Shown here: in pieces, positions 8,741-20,209 of the stretch
Layout: each line of letters begins with the position of its first letter
How positions within the stretch are numbered: the first letter of the stretch is position 1
NCBI GenBank assembly: GCA_030407315.1
Contig: JALQPE010000504.1
Location: forward strand, 1 to 64,000
DNA length: 64,000 nt
Source: Asparagopsis taxiformis
Lineage: Eukaryota > Rhodophyta > Florideophyceae > Bonnemaisoniales > Bonnemaisoniaceae
Reading direction: 5' to 3'
Translations under genes and position numbers: made by a program
Notes under the pieces: model-generated
Told to the model about the DNA's origin: nothing
Database searches by the model: none
Seen by the model: the letters and a program-made list of their open reading frames with translations, nothing else

Positions 8741-11700
8741 CCGAGAACACAGACGCATGCCAGCGTCGGTTATGAAGAAAATGGAGAATGCTAGAAGTGA
8801 GGTTTTGCTGCAGCGAACTGTCCATGGACAGTCATTACTCCATATATGAAATAAAAGGAATTCTCTATTCTCATTCGAGACAGTGAACAATATATTATAA
8901 ATTTTTAAATCATTTCACCCATACTTCAATGTACGAATTGGAAAATCAATGAGATAAATTTATCCTCTCCTCAGTATTTATATGCAATCCATAGTCCTCC
9001 GATGCATCATCTTGATTGCAGCAGTTCACTTGAATCCTGAATATATTTTCCGTACCTTTCCCAATCGTTCTTAAATGGGTCCCTAAGAACATATCTAGGT
9101 ACCAATACGGTCACCCTCTTTTTAACTGAACCAATTCAAAATATTGAAGTTCTGAGAATCCTGAGGAATTGTTTTATTGTCTCTGAAGATTTCAATACAT
9201 CTCGAAACGTTGAAAATGTTTAATGTTTGCCATTTAATTAATACAAGAACTCAAATTGATAAGTGTTTTTTGTATATTCTCTCACAATTGAAAGAATTTG
9301 CAATTCTGGAGCTCGGTTGAAAGCAGAATATGCTCTTTGAAGGAATTACGCGGCTGTGAAACTCCAAAGATCGCTAGAAAGAATATTTGAGGCATGGGAA
9401 GAGTGTGATTATTCGATATTTTGGTGTCAATTTATGCATCTTACAATCCAGTAACTCTCAAGTAGAATCTCCTGCATTGGAAAGAATTACACGTGAAAAT
9501 TTTTTACTTTTCTACCCTGAAATTGGGAAATATGTTTCTATGGATCCATGGTACCTACAAGCACTGAAACTGGTAGTCGGTCGAGCTTGCATAGAGCATA
9601 GCTGTAAACCAATTTTCAATTTCCTAGATGTTTTGGCGTTTTATCTCTCGACGTTTTCCAAACACCTAGAAACTTAATTCTTCTTTTTAAGATTTGATTT
9701 GACTTGTCGATTTAATGGCTTGATTATTGAAATGACCAAATTTCAAATTATAATAGGAAAAACTCATAAATCGTTCAATAATTTAAAATTCATAAGCACT
9801 ATGGATCCTTCTCAGTCTGCTTACTGAATACCTATCTAGACTTCGTGAGTGCAGTTTATAATGCCGCAATAATAGATATGAAAATGATATGTTCACACAG
9901 GGACTTCAATTGGAATATGCGGTGCATCCAAATTACAATATATCAAAAGCCAGCTATCCTCCAAATTGTTACCTAAGCGTGGAAGGAGCGCACAAAGAGC
10001 CTATTGACCGCTTTTATTACAGGAAAAGGAATAAAACTAATGATGAGACCAGTTTTCTACCGTCTACTATCTCTCTTAGTTGAGGAATCTCCAGGAAAGC
10101 TTCCCATGTAGTCCTTCTGTAACCATAAGGTAAGAATGGGTTTTGTCAAAACGACTAAAATGCTAAGATCTCTATCATGGGATAAGCGACAGCCTCTTAT
10201 GCAGTTCAATATATTATTACCGCATCGCGCCCTTCGGATGCATGGTATGGCAGAGAGAACGGTGCATGTTGACGTTTTGCGGTACGTGAATATTGGGTGG
10301 TTTACTCGTGAGTTATACGCATGTTCCCTTCTATTGGAAGTCTGTTTCAGACAGCATATTTTGCATGATTGTTCGGGCTATCAAGACTGGCGGACTGCTG
10401 GACGCTGCTACTTCGCGAGCCTGACTCTTCCTCACCAACCATGATACCATCCCTTCCGTTCCATGAGCCTTCGTTGATAGTTCTAGAGCAACTTGAGCTT
10501 CGAACTTCATTTCTTCTTAATGCCTTCCTCTCTTTGATCACAGAATCAAATCGGTTAGAGCTCTAGCGGTCAGCAATTTGTCCTACTTTTCCTCAAAAAT
10601 ACAATCGTATTAATACTTTCGGAAAACATTATTTCATTACCGTTATCATCTCAGGTGCATGCATCATTAGAGTTCCTCCTTTTCTTCCCAAGTTCTTCTC
10701 CCCTTCCAATTCGAGTCATTATTTGGATTTTAACCAGTCCATTTTCGTCTGCAGTGTATCCGTCTACCACTGGAAGTATTATGAGCATGTTTTTGAGTTT
10801 GCTGGACATTTTTCCTGAAATGGTACTCCCTTAGCGGCAATATCATCTACGTATATGTGCGTATACACAGCACTCAGTGCTCTACTCTACCCATTATATT
10901 TCACCAGTTTGAGCGCAGACCAGAACAAATATCTGTAAGAGAACTGTCTTCACGAGATAGCTCTACATTCGAAACATATGTTCCAGATAAAACATGTATC
11001 ACATTTTATCACCTTACACTCCTGAAAGGAACATAATCGCGAAGGGAGAACACATAGAGCCGAGCACCGGATTAGGAGTATGTTACAGGGTGGATTGTAT
11101 ATCTTGATAATTTTTAGCAAACTATGTAGTTCTCCAGGAAATTGATCTCTACTAGATTTTCCATTACAGCTCTTCTGCAAATGCACTTCCATAATGCTTC
11201 TTATGGCCATTTGTTTCAGATAGAATGTTTTCTTATCCACGTGTGATTCAGAGTTTGGGGAAATTTAAATGCCTATCGATCAGTGTGCCAGACTGCAGAC
11301 AGTTCATTCAAAGTACAGATCCCACATTAGACCATAGCGTAGGATATTTCTGCACGAAAGGGCACATGACGGACGCCGTGAAATTTAGTTTATCCAAAGT
11401 GCTATCAGAGTTTACTCAGGTACGGGTCTCAGGATCCCATGGGCAATGGGCTGGGATGCATCCTACGGAACTCAAGTTTGGATCTAGTCCTGGAAGTAGT
11501 GGTAAAGAAAGTTCCAGAACGAATCAAACATCCTTGCGTCATTGGCCAGATGAGATGTGTATGATGACTCATTACATAGAGTAATTTCGTCACGAACTGC
11601 GGTGGACTCGATTGAAGCTTGGATGAAATCGTTACGAAAAGCGTTTGATCAGGCTAGAAACCGATTGTAGCAGGTAAAATATCTTGAAAGAGGAGAAAAA

Positions 11701-13334
11701 CCCAACAGGTTACTCCAGCATGTTTCCAGGAACTTCCTGGAAACAAGAAACAATAAACACAGTTTAGTGAAGACTTGAATTCAACAAAGTTTCCTCAGAG
11801 AAATTCTATTCTCTAGGAATGCGCTGAGTGTGATCTCAATGCCCGTAATGTTAATGATGAGCGCATCACATAACGAGAGGATATCCTAAAATCTCAATCC
11901 GAAGAAAGACTTCATTCTCGCCACCCAAAAATGCGAGAGAGGAACTGAGAAACACAGATTCTGTTAAAAAATCTAGTCAATTCTCATAGGAAGAGTCCAA
12001 TGAAACCTGAATTGCGGATCATAGATCAATATTTCCCATGATGTTGGAGAAATCAATTTCTTTCATTATACAACTCGTATTTCCCACAATTTCCGGAGAC
12101 ATTCAGGCCTTAGATAGAGTTCTGGAATCGGCTGCCCGGTCTAGGGGCGATTTTACTCGTTTCCCTTACTGTATCGTTGCAAAAATTCGGTGGTTTGAGC
12201 GCGATAGCGATCGGGCGGTGCGTGACCGATTCCATGGACTCCATGGGCGGATCACAGTAAGTAATAAAGATATTCCAGTGATGAACATAAGACTTACATG
12301 GCTCTTTTCTGATGTACGGATGGGGAGCAAAAGCCCTCCTATCGATGGCCTAGTAGAGATGCACTATTCATGGTCCAGTGATGTCCAGACTCCCACCTCT
12401 GGGATATCAGAGGAGTATTAATAGAACTAATCACGAAGAATAAATCGACATGATTGGCTAAGCCGATGCAGTTTGACTTTGGTATCTGAGTATTAGTATC
12501 GTAAAATTTAGTGATTGTCGATAAGTCTACACGAATTAGAATATTTTATTTCTTTTCAGTGATCTACTGCGGAGAAATTAGTTCTTGATATAAATTGGCA
12601 AACGCGACGAAACAGCCTTTCTGACAGATCATAACCATCAAGAAATTGGAATTATTGAGAGAAAAAAGTTGTAATGCTGGAGGGAAATGATGTTGCCATT
12701 TAAGAGAGAGCTTTTCAACACTGATTCAATAAAAATCATCATATTTCATCAACGATGTTTATCTGATATACATATGATACATTTTCGAAACCCGGTAGAT
12801 GAACCTTTTCACCTCAAGGGTTCATCTACGGTTTCTCGTGAAGTTTTCATCTGATCAAGAGTGTAAGAAGTCAGCTCCTACTTCTGATCACTCTCTTGCA
12901 TGTCTCATGTTCGTGAAGAATGCACATTCCGTACGTTTTCGAACCTCACTGAATTTGTAGAATTTCATCTTAATTTGCATAAGCACGTTCTGACAAAAGC
13001 TACCCACTTTACCGAAAAAGCTTTCAGAGCTGATTCAAAATGTCACTGGTACAGCATCAGCAAAAGATGTTTTGCATCTTCAGAGGTGCAGCTTGTGCAG
13101 CATCCTCAGATCTAAATTATTCTCTGATAAAGCCCTTATGTTTTAAAAAAAATAATTTACCAATACTACAAATTTCCAACTCAGCTTTCAGCCTCGGAAA
13201 ACTCGTTTCCAGTCCATGAAACTTAATTTTTTTCCTTCTCTTGTAGGACTCTGAAGGAGATGAAAATTGATTTTTTCTCGAATGGAATTGCCAGTCCAAG
13301 TCCATGTTTTCATGCTATCCGGAGACTTGCAAAT
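8741..13334. other. AT-rich region without recognisable genes
   Basis: Short frames occur at 9387-9677, 11225-11584 and 12038-12421, but none has a recognisable domain or a clear start context. A pair of hairpins at 12795-12897 is the only distinct structure I noticed. This may be old decayed sequence. Confidence 0.45.
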
Positions 13335-14243
13335 TCATATCAACCTTTGACTATTCCACATTGTGGGAAAATTTCTTTCAATTCGAGTCCTCAATCTCCA
13401 TTTTCCCACCCTCTGTTCCGTTGACGTATCCTCGCGTTCCCCGTACTGGCTCTTGGATAGTTTTGGTCTCATCGCTTCGGAACCTCCCGAACAATTTTGA
13501 ATCTCCGAGTGCCTTCCTTTACTCTGATTAGCCTTCTGCGTAAACTTTCTCAACACAAGACATCCTGATTTCGAGATATGACTACTCCCATCTTCTCGAC
13601 ACTTAAAATTGTCTTGTAGGAAAGAATCAGATACTGTAACTTCGGAATTTGAGAGCAATTTACTGCATAGTCCCCTCAAATTGCGCCTCACCAATCCAAA
13701 TTCTTCCACAGGTCTATCAGATAATCTTTTTAAATCATTAACCATTTCCTTCAGTTTCGCTCGATATTCATCTCTTTCTATAGACACAAAAAGGCTCATT
13801 TCATCAAGCTTTTCGGGAAGCAGATCTGTGCACCCCTTTGACCCCTCCCGTCGGCATGATTTCTTCCAGATTTCATCGCAAAAGAGTGATTTTTTCAAGT
13901 TGGATCTCCGCGAACAGAAGATCTTCTTCGTGTAGTGTGTGATCCAGAATCGCAATGAACCTACATCCATCTGAGGCCTTGAAAATTTGCTGTCTTCGTG
14001 AATCTCCCCGCTAAGAAAAGAAAAGTCCAGACTGTACTCAGGAATCGTGATATCTGAGTATCTCAAAAATTCCGTTGTATCAGAGTGGTATCCTAGAAAG
14101 CGAAAGTATTGCAAAAACTTCAAGAAGCTGCAGTTTCTTTTGCCGACAGAATCGAAAGAGACGCTATACAGAGTACTTTCTAGGCTTCCGGAACTGGACA
14201 AGAAACTTCCGGACCTGTGAGATAAGGATGGAAAGTAGGCCAT
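13335..14243 (-). CDS. Hypothetical protein, 302 aa
   Basis: The only long frame in an AT-rich stretch of some 9 kb, beginning MAYFPSL at an ATG. Residues about 1-50 are Ser/Phe rich. The middle (about 145-215) is charged and likely helical or coiled-coil (LKEMVNDLKRLSDRP). The C-terminal third is basic and Ser-rich. There is no signal peptide, membrane span or catalytic motif that I recognise. It could be a real gene, a fragment of a longer decayed gene, or a retroelement gag-like frame. Neighbouring DNA shows no related frame. Length alone makes it stand out from chance in this composition. Confidence 0.35.
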   Translation of the reverse strand: MAYFPSLSHRSGSFLSSSGSLESTLYSVSFDSVGKRNCSFLKFLQYFRFLGYHSDTTEFLRYSDITIPEYSLDFSFLSGEIHEDSKFSRPQMDVGSLRFWITHYTKKIFCSRRSNLKKSLFCDEIWKKSCRREGSKGCTDLLPEKLDEMSLFVSIERDEYRAKLKEMVNDLKRLSDRPVEEFGLVRRNLRGLCSKLLSNSEVTVSDSFLQDNFKCREDGSSHISKSGCLVLRKFTQKANQSKGRHSEIQNCSGGSEAMRPKLSKSQYGEREDTSTEQRVGKWRLRTRIERNFPTMWNSQRLI

Positions 14244-17200
14244 TATGTTCTTTGTTTCTGCTCTGAAGTGGATTTTCCCGGTGATGGACTGGCCTTTTCT
14301 GGGTTGTTTGAAAATATAAAAGAAATTCTTCGGGAAACCTTTAATATATTCCGTTCAGTAAGAATCAAAAAAATTCTAGATTAACTAGCAAGGATATAAG
14401 TGGAAAATATCCCAAAGCACAGAATTTTAGCGTTCATCTGAAGAGAGTTTGTGGATAAACTAGACTATTCAGAGCTACAATATAAGCAGTACGCAATATC
14501 AATGAAATATGTAGTTCTGGAACTTAGCATGACACTGTCTCCACTTCAGTGTTCGACGTCTCGAAAAGTGTTCTGTTCTATTTCGAAACAAACAGGTGTG
14601 GCGATATTACTCAAATTCCGATTTTCACAATATAACAGTCACATTCAGTTATTCAAAAATAATTCAAAGTTTGATAATAATATTATTAAAAATTAAAACT
14701 CGCTCTGACTGCCAGAAGTCTGTTTACCAAATCAATTTTCTTGTTTTATGCCCGAATAGAACCTATCTTTTCTTTCTTCAATACCAGTACTAGTGGTAGT
14801 TGGAAATAGAAATCTCTTGGGATTTGATTAACGCTCGAGTATTCCACACATACTGGACGTACAATGCGTATGAGTTGACCAAATAAATTTTTTGTTCTAT
14901 CAGTTGTGAAACGAAATAGTGATATTGTCCTATCTTTTGAAATCGTTGCATATTACCTATTGGCGCGAAATTGGCACCTAGGACAAGCAACAGTAGTGAT
15001 GCCACTCTTCCAGAGTTTACCGAGCAATATTCCTTCGCCATGCATATGCAGCCACATACACCGACACGGACGACTTACTTTCCGCTCCAGAAAGTACAGT
15101 ATTTTCTCCACTCACGCCTGATGTTCGCACCTCTACTGTGCCTATAACAAAAATCCAAAACCCCATAGGATCAAAAAAGCCAGGTGGCAAGCCCCAATTC
15201 ATGGCATATGATCTTATAATCATCATTAGGGATGTTGCATGTGCCCGGTAACATCTTCTATCATTCGGAGAAATTCATTATCTCTTCTAACGAGCGATCT
15301 GAAACGCGTATTTGAATTCAGACAAGTCAAAAACGGTGAAAGAAAAGAGTATCCAGGACAGGTATAAAAAGTTATGATGGATTTCACAAAGAAGATGAGT
15401 ACAGTACGATATTTTCTTGAGTAAATAGTGAACCTAGAGAGGTGGAAGAGATCCTCAGTCAAAATAAAGAGGATGGAAACAATCTGATCCCACGGAAAAA
15501 CCCAGAGAAAGATAAGAGGATAGAATCGGATGATATGGAGGAATTTAAGTTGCTTTTTGGTAACGTCAAAAACTAGGAAAGAGAGTACAGATAGGAAGTA
15601 GATGATTCAAATGAATCATTGCTATCAAAACGAGCTCAAAAGCGCCTCTGCATCGAAACATTATCCAATTTTCACAGATGAAATTTTTCAATATTGTACG
15701 GTTTCGTGCAATGAAGACGTAGCCCGCTTAGAGCTTGAGAGAGAACGTCTTTCATTCGAGAAACTTTCCAAGGTCTTCAAAGAAGTTCTGAAGACTTCCA
15801 TATTTCCCGAAAGCCAGCAAATCCATTACCAGGCTGTGTCGGAGCCCTGGGTGGAATATGCATCAAACTAATGAAACCGAACGATGACCATCACCAAGCG
15901 ACATGTAGACTACATATACCGGTTTCTTTGCTATTCGGCTATATGTACTGGTTCCACTCATGAATCGCTTGCACACTCTGTATCGGCACTTGGGAAGTTT
16001 TTGCAGATGGTGAGCTTCCTCATCCTTTTCGGATAGCAGGGGATGAAGTATATATCTGTACAAACTCTCTCATAACTGTAGTAGGTAGGAAATCCGCAAA
16101 GTGGCAAAACCACCCTACAGGTGCCCCGAGCCTCGGTAGTGTGGTAGAGCAAGCGAATCTTGCGTCAACCCCCAATGGCGAGTATACCACGAATGGTCTT
16201 CCGGTGATACCGGGTGAAGGTTTGGGGTTCTCACGCACGGAGTGCGTATTGATGGAGCAAAAGACGTAACCCGTCGAGCTGTATAGCTAAAGCTAATTCG
16301 TCCTAGAAGGATAGAAAAGAGCAATGCAAACACTGTTCAGTGGAGTCGAAAATTCCACGTGAGTTTACGTTACCTCTAAAGTTTAAGCACTCTGGCTAAT
16401 CCAGAGGCATTTTATACTAGACTATGCTACTGTAAACAGTTAGGGTAGATAGACAGTTAGGAATAAATATCCTTATGTGCACCAATCAGATCCCTGATTA
16501 CGGCGACTGCGGGAACCCGTGAGATCACCGACTGTTAGTTTTACAGTGTAAAGTTGGCTGAGTCAGTTTAGTTAAAATTTGTCCCTTGTGGGGTCTTTAG
16601 TTGTCCTAATGGGCCCCTTTCCGTGACTGGTCCGAGATACAGCGAGGCTGTTTCCACTGGTTATTCCCGAACCGGGGTCATCCAATAGGATGTCGACACG
16701 AACCCACCAGGGCAGACCACACCGTGGTATGACAATAAAACCTGTTCACTCCCCTCCTCGCGAAAGTCGGATATTGAAGATTCATTCAATTGTTACCATT
16801 CCAGTATGCGCATGCATGAGGAACAGGCATTTGATATGCTGATGGCCAAATGGGGTATTCTCAGAAAGCTAAACATTGATTTACAGATAGCTTCGGAGGT
16901 CATTGGTACTACAATGTCAATCTTTAATTTTTTTATCAATCATGGGGAGCCTGTGCGCAGGTGTGAGCTTTCTAAAGATGATATGAGTAATCTTCATCAC
17001 TCTAAGGCTTGTTTTTCAGACCATAATATCCGAGAATTAGCTGACCAGTCGTGTAACAGCCCTCTTCACGTATCAAAAACATGACAAAGACTTGTCAAAG
17101 TAATAGAATCTGGCTGCTACGAACGACCTGCTACTAGCAATGAGTAATAGTATTACTCACCGCTCGATTCCTCCCCATTCTGCATGAATGCGCTCAAAAG

Positions 17201-17639
17201 CGTTGGGAAATTAGGAAATGCACTGTCGGGAGATTCATCTACGTCCATATCGACGAATGAAGTTTTTGGTTTCCATCACTTCGTCAGAAGTCGTTGTGGT
17301 GCTGCTTGATTAATATTTGCATCCTGGTCAGGAGCTGCATTGATATTGATGAGTCGTGCATTGCTTCAGGATTGGCAAAACCAAAGCATTTTTCTCCCGC
17401 TGCTCGGCAGCTAAACGCGCCGAGATGGCTGAGCTCTCGATATTGAGAAAAGCACATCGCATGAACCTGCTGCACTGACAAATAGTTTTGTTTACAGATT
17501 TTGTTGCTGTTTCTTCAAATGATACAGAATTGGGCAAACAGGAAGAACCAATTTTCGATATTCTTATTCGCATTTGCCTTTCGAAAATGCATGGGAAAGG
17601 GGCAAAGATAGATTAACGGCGAGCGGCTGTACTAAGCAT
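14244..17639. other. Unassigned, with a composition change near 16060-16770
   Basis: No gene recognised. Frames at 15602-15871 (89 aa, charged helix) and 16806-17084 (92 aa) are too short to assign; the latter could be an outlying piece of the UTP20-like pseudogene. Positions 16060-16770 are less AT-rich than the surroundings, suggesting an inserted element, but I could not define its ends. Confidence 0.35.
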
Positions 17640-18636
17640 TATTACTTCGAAACTGCCATAGAGTATTGCCATTCCCAAACTTACAAACCTCGCCCTAGAA
17701 CCTTTCCAGGTATGTATTGAGGAAGTGGAAACTCAAGATAGCTCTGCAACGAACAGTACGCAACCTATTCCGACTGCCAACATGCAGAGAGGTATGTTTG
17801 GATCTTTAGAATCCATCCTCCTCCAATGCAAGAGATCCATACATCTTCAAACATAGCAGAAAATGGGCTTTGTACCCTTCGTATTACTGAGCAGAGCTGG
17901 CAGTGGTTCTGTTGCTCAATACCTGAGATCTAGATGCTTGTTTCTCACAGCTAAAATTGTTCGCATCCGCCTCTTGACTCTGCTTTTCTCATCAGTCCGA
18001 TTGTCAGGGCTGTAAGGTCTGCCAGCTTCAGCACAACCGATGTAAATATGGGGCAAAATTCACCTGCGCTCCTTCATTTTATGGCCTCAGTCTTTGGATA
18101 TGACTTACCTGAGCAGCAAATGGATTTTTATTTATCACAACTATGGGCTGCAACATGGTTCTTAGATGATACGAAGAATAGTGGTAACCTTTTGTCCAAC
18201 GAGGAACTATGGGTGGAGTTTATTGGAGGGCTTCTCAAACGGCTTGGAAGTATGGCTCCCACATTGTCGGAAGAAGAGAACGACTCAATCTCTGCCCTGT
18301 ATTTAGATGTAACGAACAAAGTCGCATCAGCCCTGCAAGTCCTACTTCAAAAGTTGGTCACATTCATGTCTACAGACAGAAGTAAAAATCGAACTTGGTC
18401 CTGTGTATTTTCACAGTCTCTGGAGCTTGTTGAAGCTCTCTCCAGGTTTTCGTCTTTAAGTGGTGATGTACAAATTACTCCAGCTGAAACCCTGAGCATG
18501 TTTGCATTTCTTCCATCAACGTTACTCCTGTGACTGCATCTTCTCTAAGAGCTTATGTTGCAGTCGCGAGACATATCTGTGAACAGAAACCCCAGCCTAC
18601 GGACGATTCTACAAACGAATATTATGTCAAGAGAAA

Positions 18637-19075
18637 TGCTTGAAAGCTTCATGTTTTCGCATAATGATGTAGAGATGGTACAGCAAGCACTCTCATTGTT
18701 ACCTCTCTTCAAAGGAGAGAAGTGGTACACCGCGCACGTGCAGACTGTACGTATCAAAGTCTGCAATATATTGTGCACTTCCCCCGGCTACCATTATTCC
18801 TGATTAATAATGGTACACATGGATTACAGTGCAGAAGAGAACGTTCCGGGAGTCCTGTGATCACATTCAATATCGAATCACTGTGATATCGATACATAGA
18901 ACCTTTCGGGAGAAAGAATGAGCGGCATCGTTACTAGTGAAATTTCTACTGATGTGGTACAAGAAGCCGGATTAGATTGGAGGATAGTAAGTACATATAA
19001 TCCGACTGGCAGGGGAAATGAACAAAAAAGGCCAGCACACTAGCGGCAGTTTACTATTGCCCTATTGATAGCCAA
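18637..19075 (+). repeat. 5' LTR of the Gypsy element
   Basis: About 438 bp starting TGCTTGAAAGC and ending TAGCCA. It matches 24558-25035 almost base for base but lacks a 39-bp block containing half of a palindrome. Confidence 0.8.
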
Positions 19076-19145
19076 AGTGATCACTTAGCTTCTGAGTAAT
19101 CACCGTGAGGCCTATCTGCGCTTCATCTCTCTCAAGCTCTCTACT

Positions 19146-19844
19146 ATGGACGATCAAGGTACATCTTCATCTACTGGGCAACCAGTCTTCATGCCAATTG
19201 GACACCCGGAGCTGAAGAAAATTGGACGGGAAGCCATCCAAAACTTCCTCCGGAACCGTGAAAAATATCTACTGCGTATACAAGATGCAAACTCTTCAGG
19301 GAGAAATATGAATCCGGTATCGATAATATCATCTGTCGATCGTGATTTTCTGGTATCCTTAATTGCATTTGAGATGCTTCCAGGTGTATCTGAGTTCAAG
19401 GAATTGACAGACGATATACTGGAAGAATTTATAAAGAGCAAAGAAGAAATTAAGCTCGAGTCCATATCGCTAGAGGACCTCGAGTCATCGATAAAGACAT
19501 CAGTCAAGATAAATGTAAATGAACCAGATCCAGAACTTCGAATTCAGGCTCTGTTTACCGACAATCAAACTTTTCTGAGGAACAAGAAATGGGAAAGGCT
19601 GATAGAAGACAATTCAGCTCTTTCTATTCAACATATATGCGAAATGCTAAGGCGCAATGTCCTGAAGAAAAGGATTCAGCAAAATCTTGAACTAGGATTA
19701 CACGGCCTGGAAGATAATTGGATGAAGTTTTACAAGCAGGTTATGAAACGTGCCGTAGCATGTGAAGAGTACGTCCCGATTAAGTCCACGCCACCTAATC
19801 AGCCGGAAAAAGCAAACCACACAAACGCGATAATGTCGCTGTAA
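19146..19844 (+). CDS. Gypsy Gag-like protein
   Basis: A 232-aa frame from an ATG, 70 bp after the 5' LTR, beginning MDDQGTSSSTGQPVF. It is rich in charged helices typical of capsid (for example ELTDDILEEFIKSKEEIKLES), with no enzymatic motif. It forms the structural shell of the retroelement particle in the cytoplasm. The frame stops at 19844 and the nucleocapsid part continues in a different frame from about 19853, so the original Gag or Gag-Pol was probably longer and is frameshifted here. Confidence 0.6.
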   Translation: MDDQGTSSSTGQPVFMPIGHPELKKIGREAIQNFLRNREKYLLRIQDANSSGRNMNPVSIISSVDRDFLVSLIAFEMLPGVSEFKELTDDILEEFIKSKEEIKLESISLEDLESSIKTSVKINVNEPDPELRIQALFTDNQTFLRNKKWERLIEDNSALSIQHICEMLRRNVLKKRIQQNLELGLHGLEDNWMKFYKQVMKRAVACEEYVPIKSTPPNQPEKANHTNAIMSL

Positions 19845-19852
19845 GGATTTCG

Positions 19853-20200
19853 GTGAGTTATCCTTGCGTACCCCCGAACTCTAGCATGCAAAAGAATAAG
19901 GATACTCCTGAGAAGGCTTCCCATGCCCCTTCAGTCTCTTGCTCGCCATCCAAATCACTGCCAGACTGTCTCAATCCGTCCTGTAGCGGCAAACATTATA
20001 TAAGATCTTGTCCAAACAGTTCTCAAGAGGAAAGGGATAGAAATTTGAAGCTGTACAGAGACAAAAAGACCAAGAGTGGACGTCTTAGTACGTTAAAAGA
20101 ATCCATCATTATCCCTAACCGATTGAATGATTCTACTCGAGAAATCCCAGCAGGGAGGTTCAAGGCCTTCCTGGCAGACAAAGTATACTGGTTACTGTGA
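19853..20200 (+). pseudogene. Gypsy nucleocapsid zinc knuckle region
   Basis: A short frame containing CLNPSCSGKHYIRSCP, a C-x4-C-x3-H-x4-C variant of the retroviral-type zinc knuckle that binds element RNA. It lies in another frame than the preceding Gag and is separated from it by a stop, so it is a frameshifted C terminus of Gag. Confidence 0.55.
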
Positions 20201-20209
20201 ATGGCGACT

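Noticed and set aside
16100..16260. Possible tRNA-like segment (GGTAGTGTGGTAGAGCAAG)
   Set aside because: It resembles an A box, but no proper B box (GGTTCGA) or foldable acceptor stem was found.
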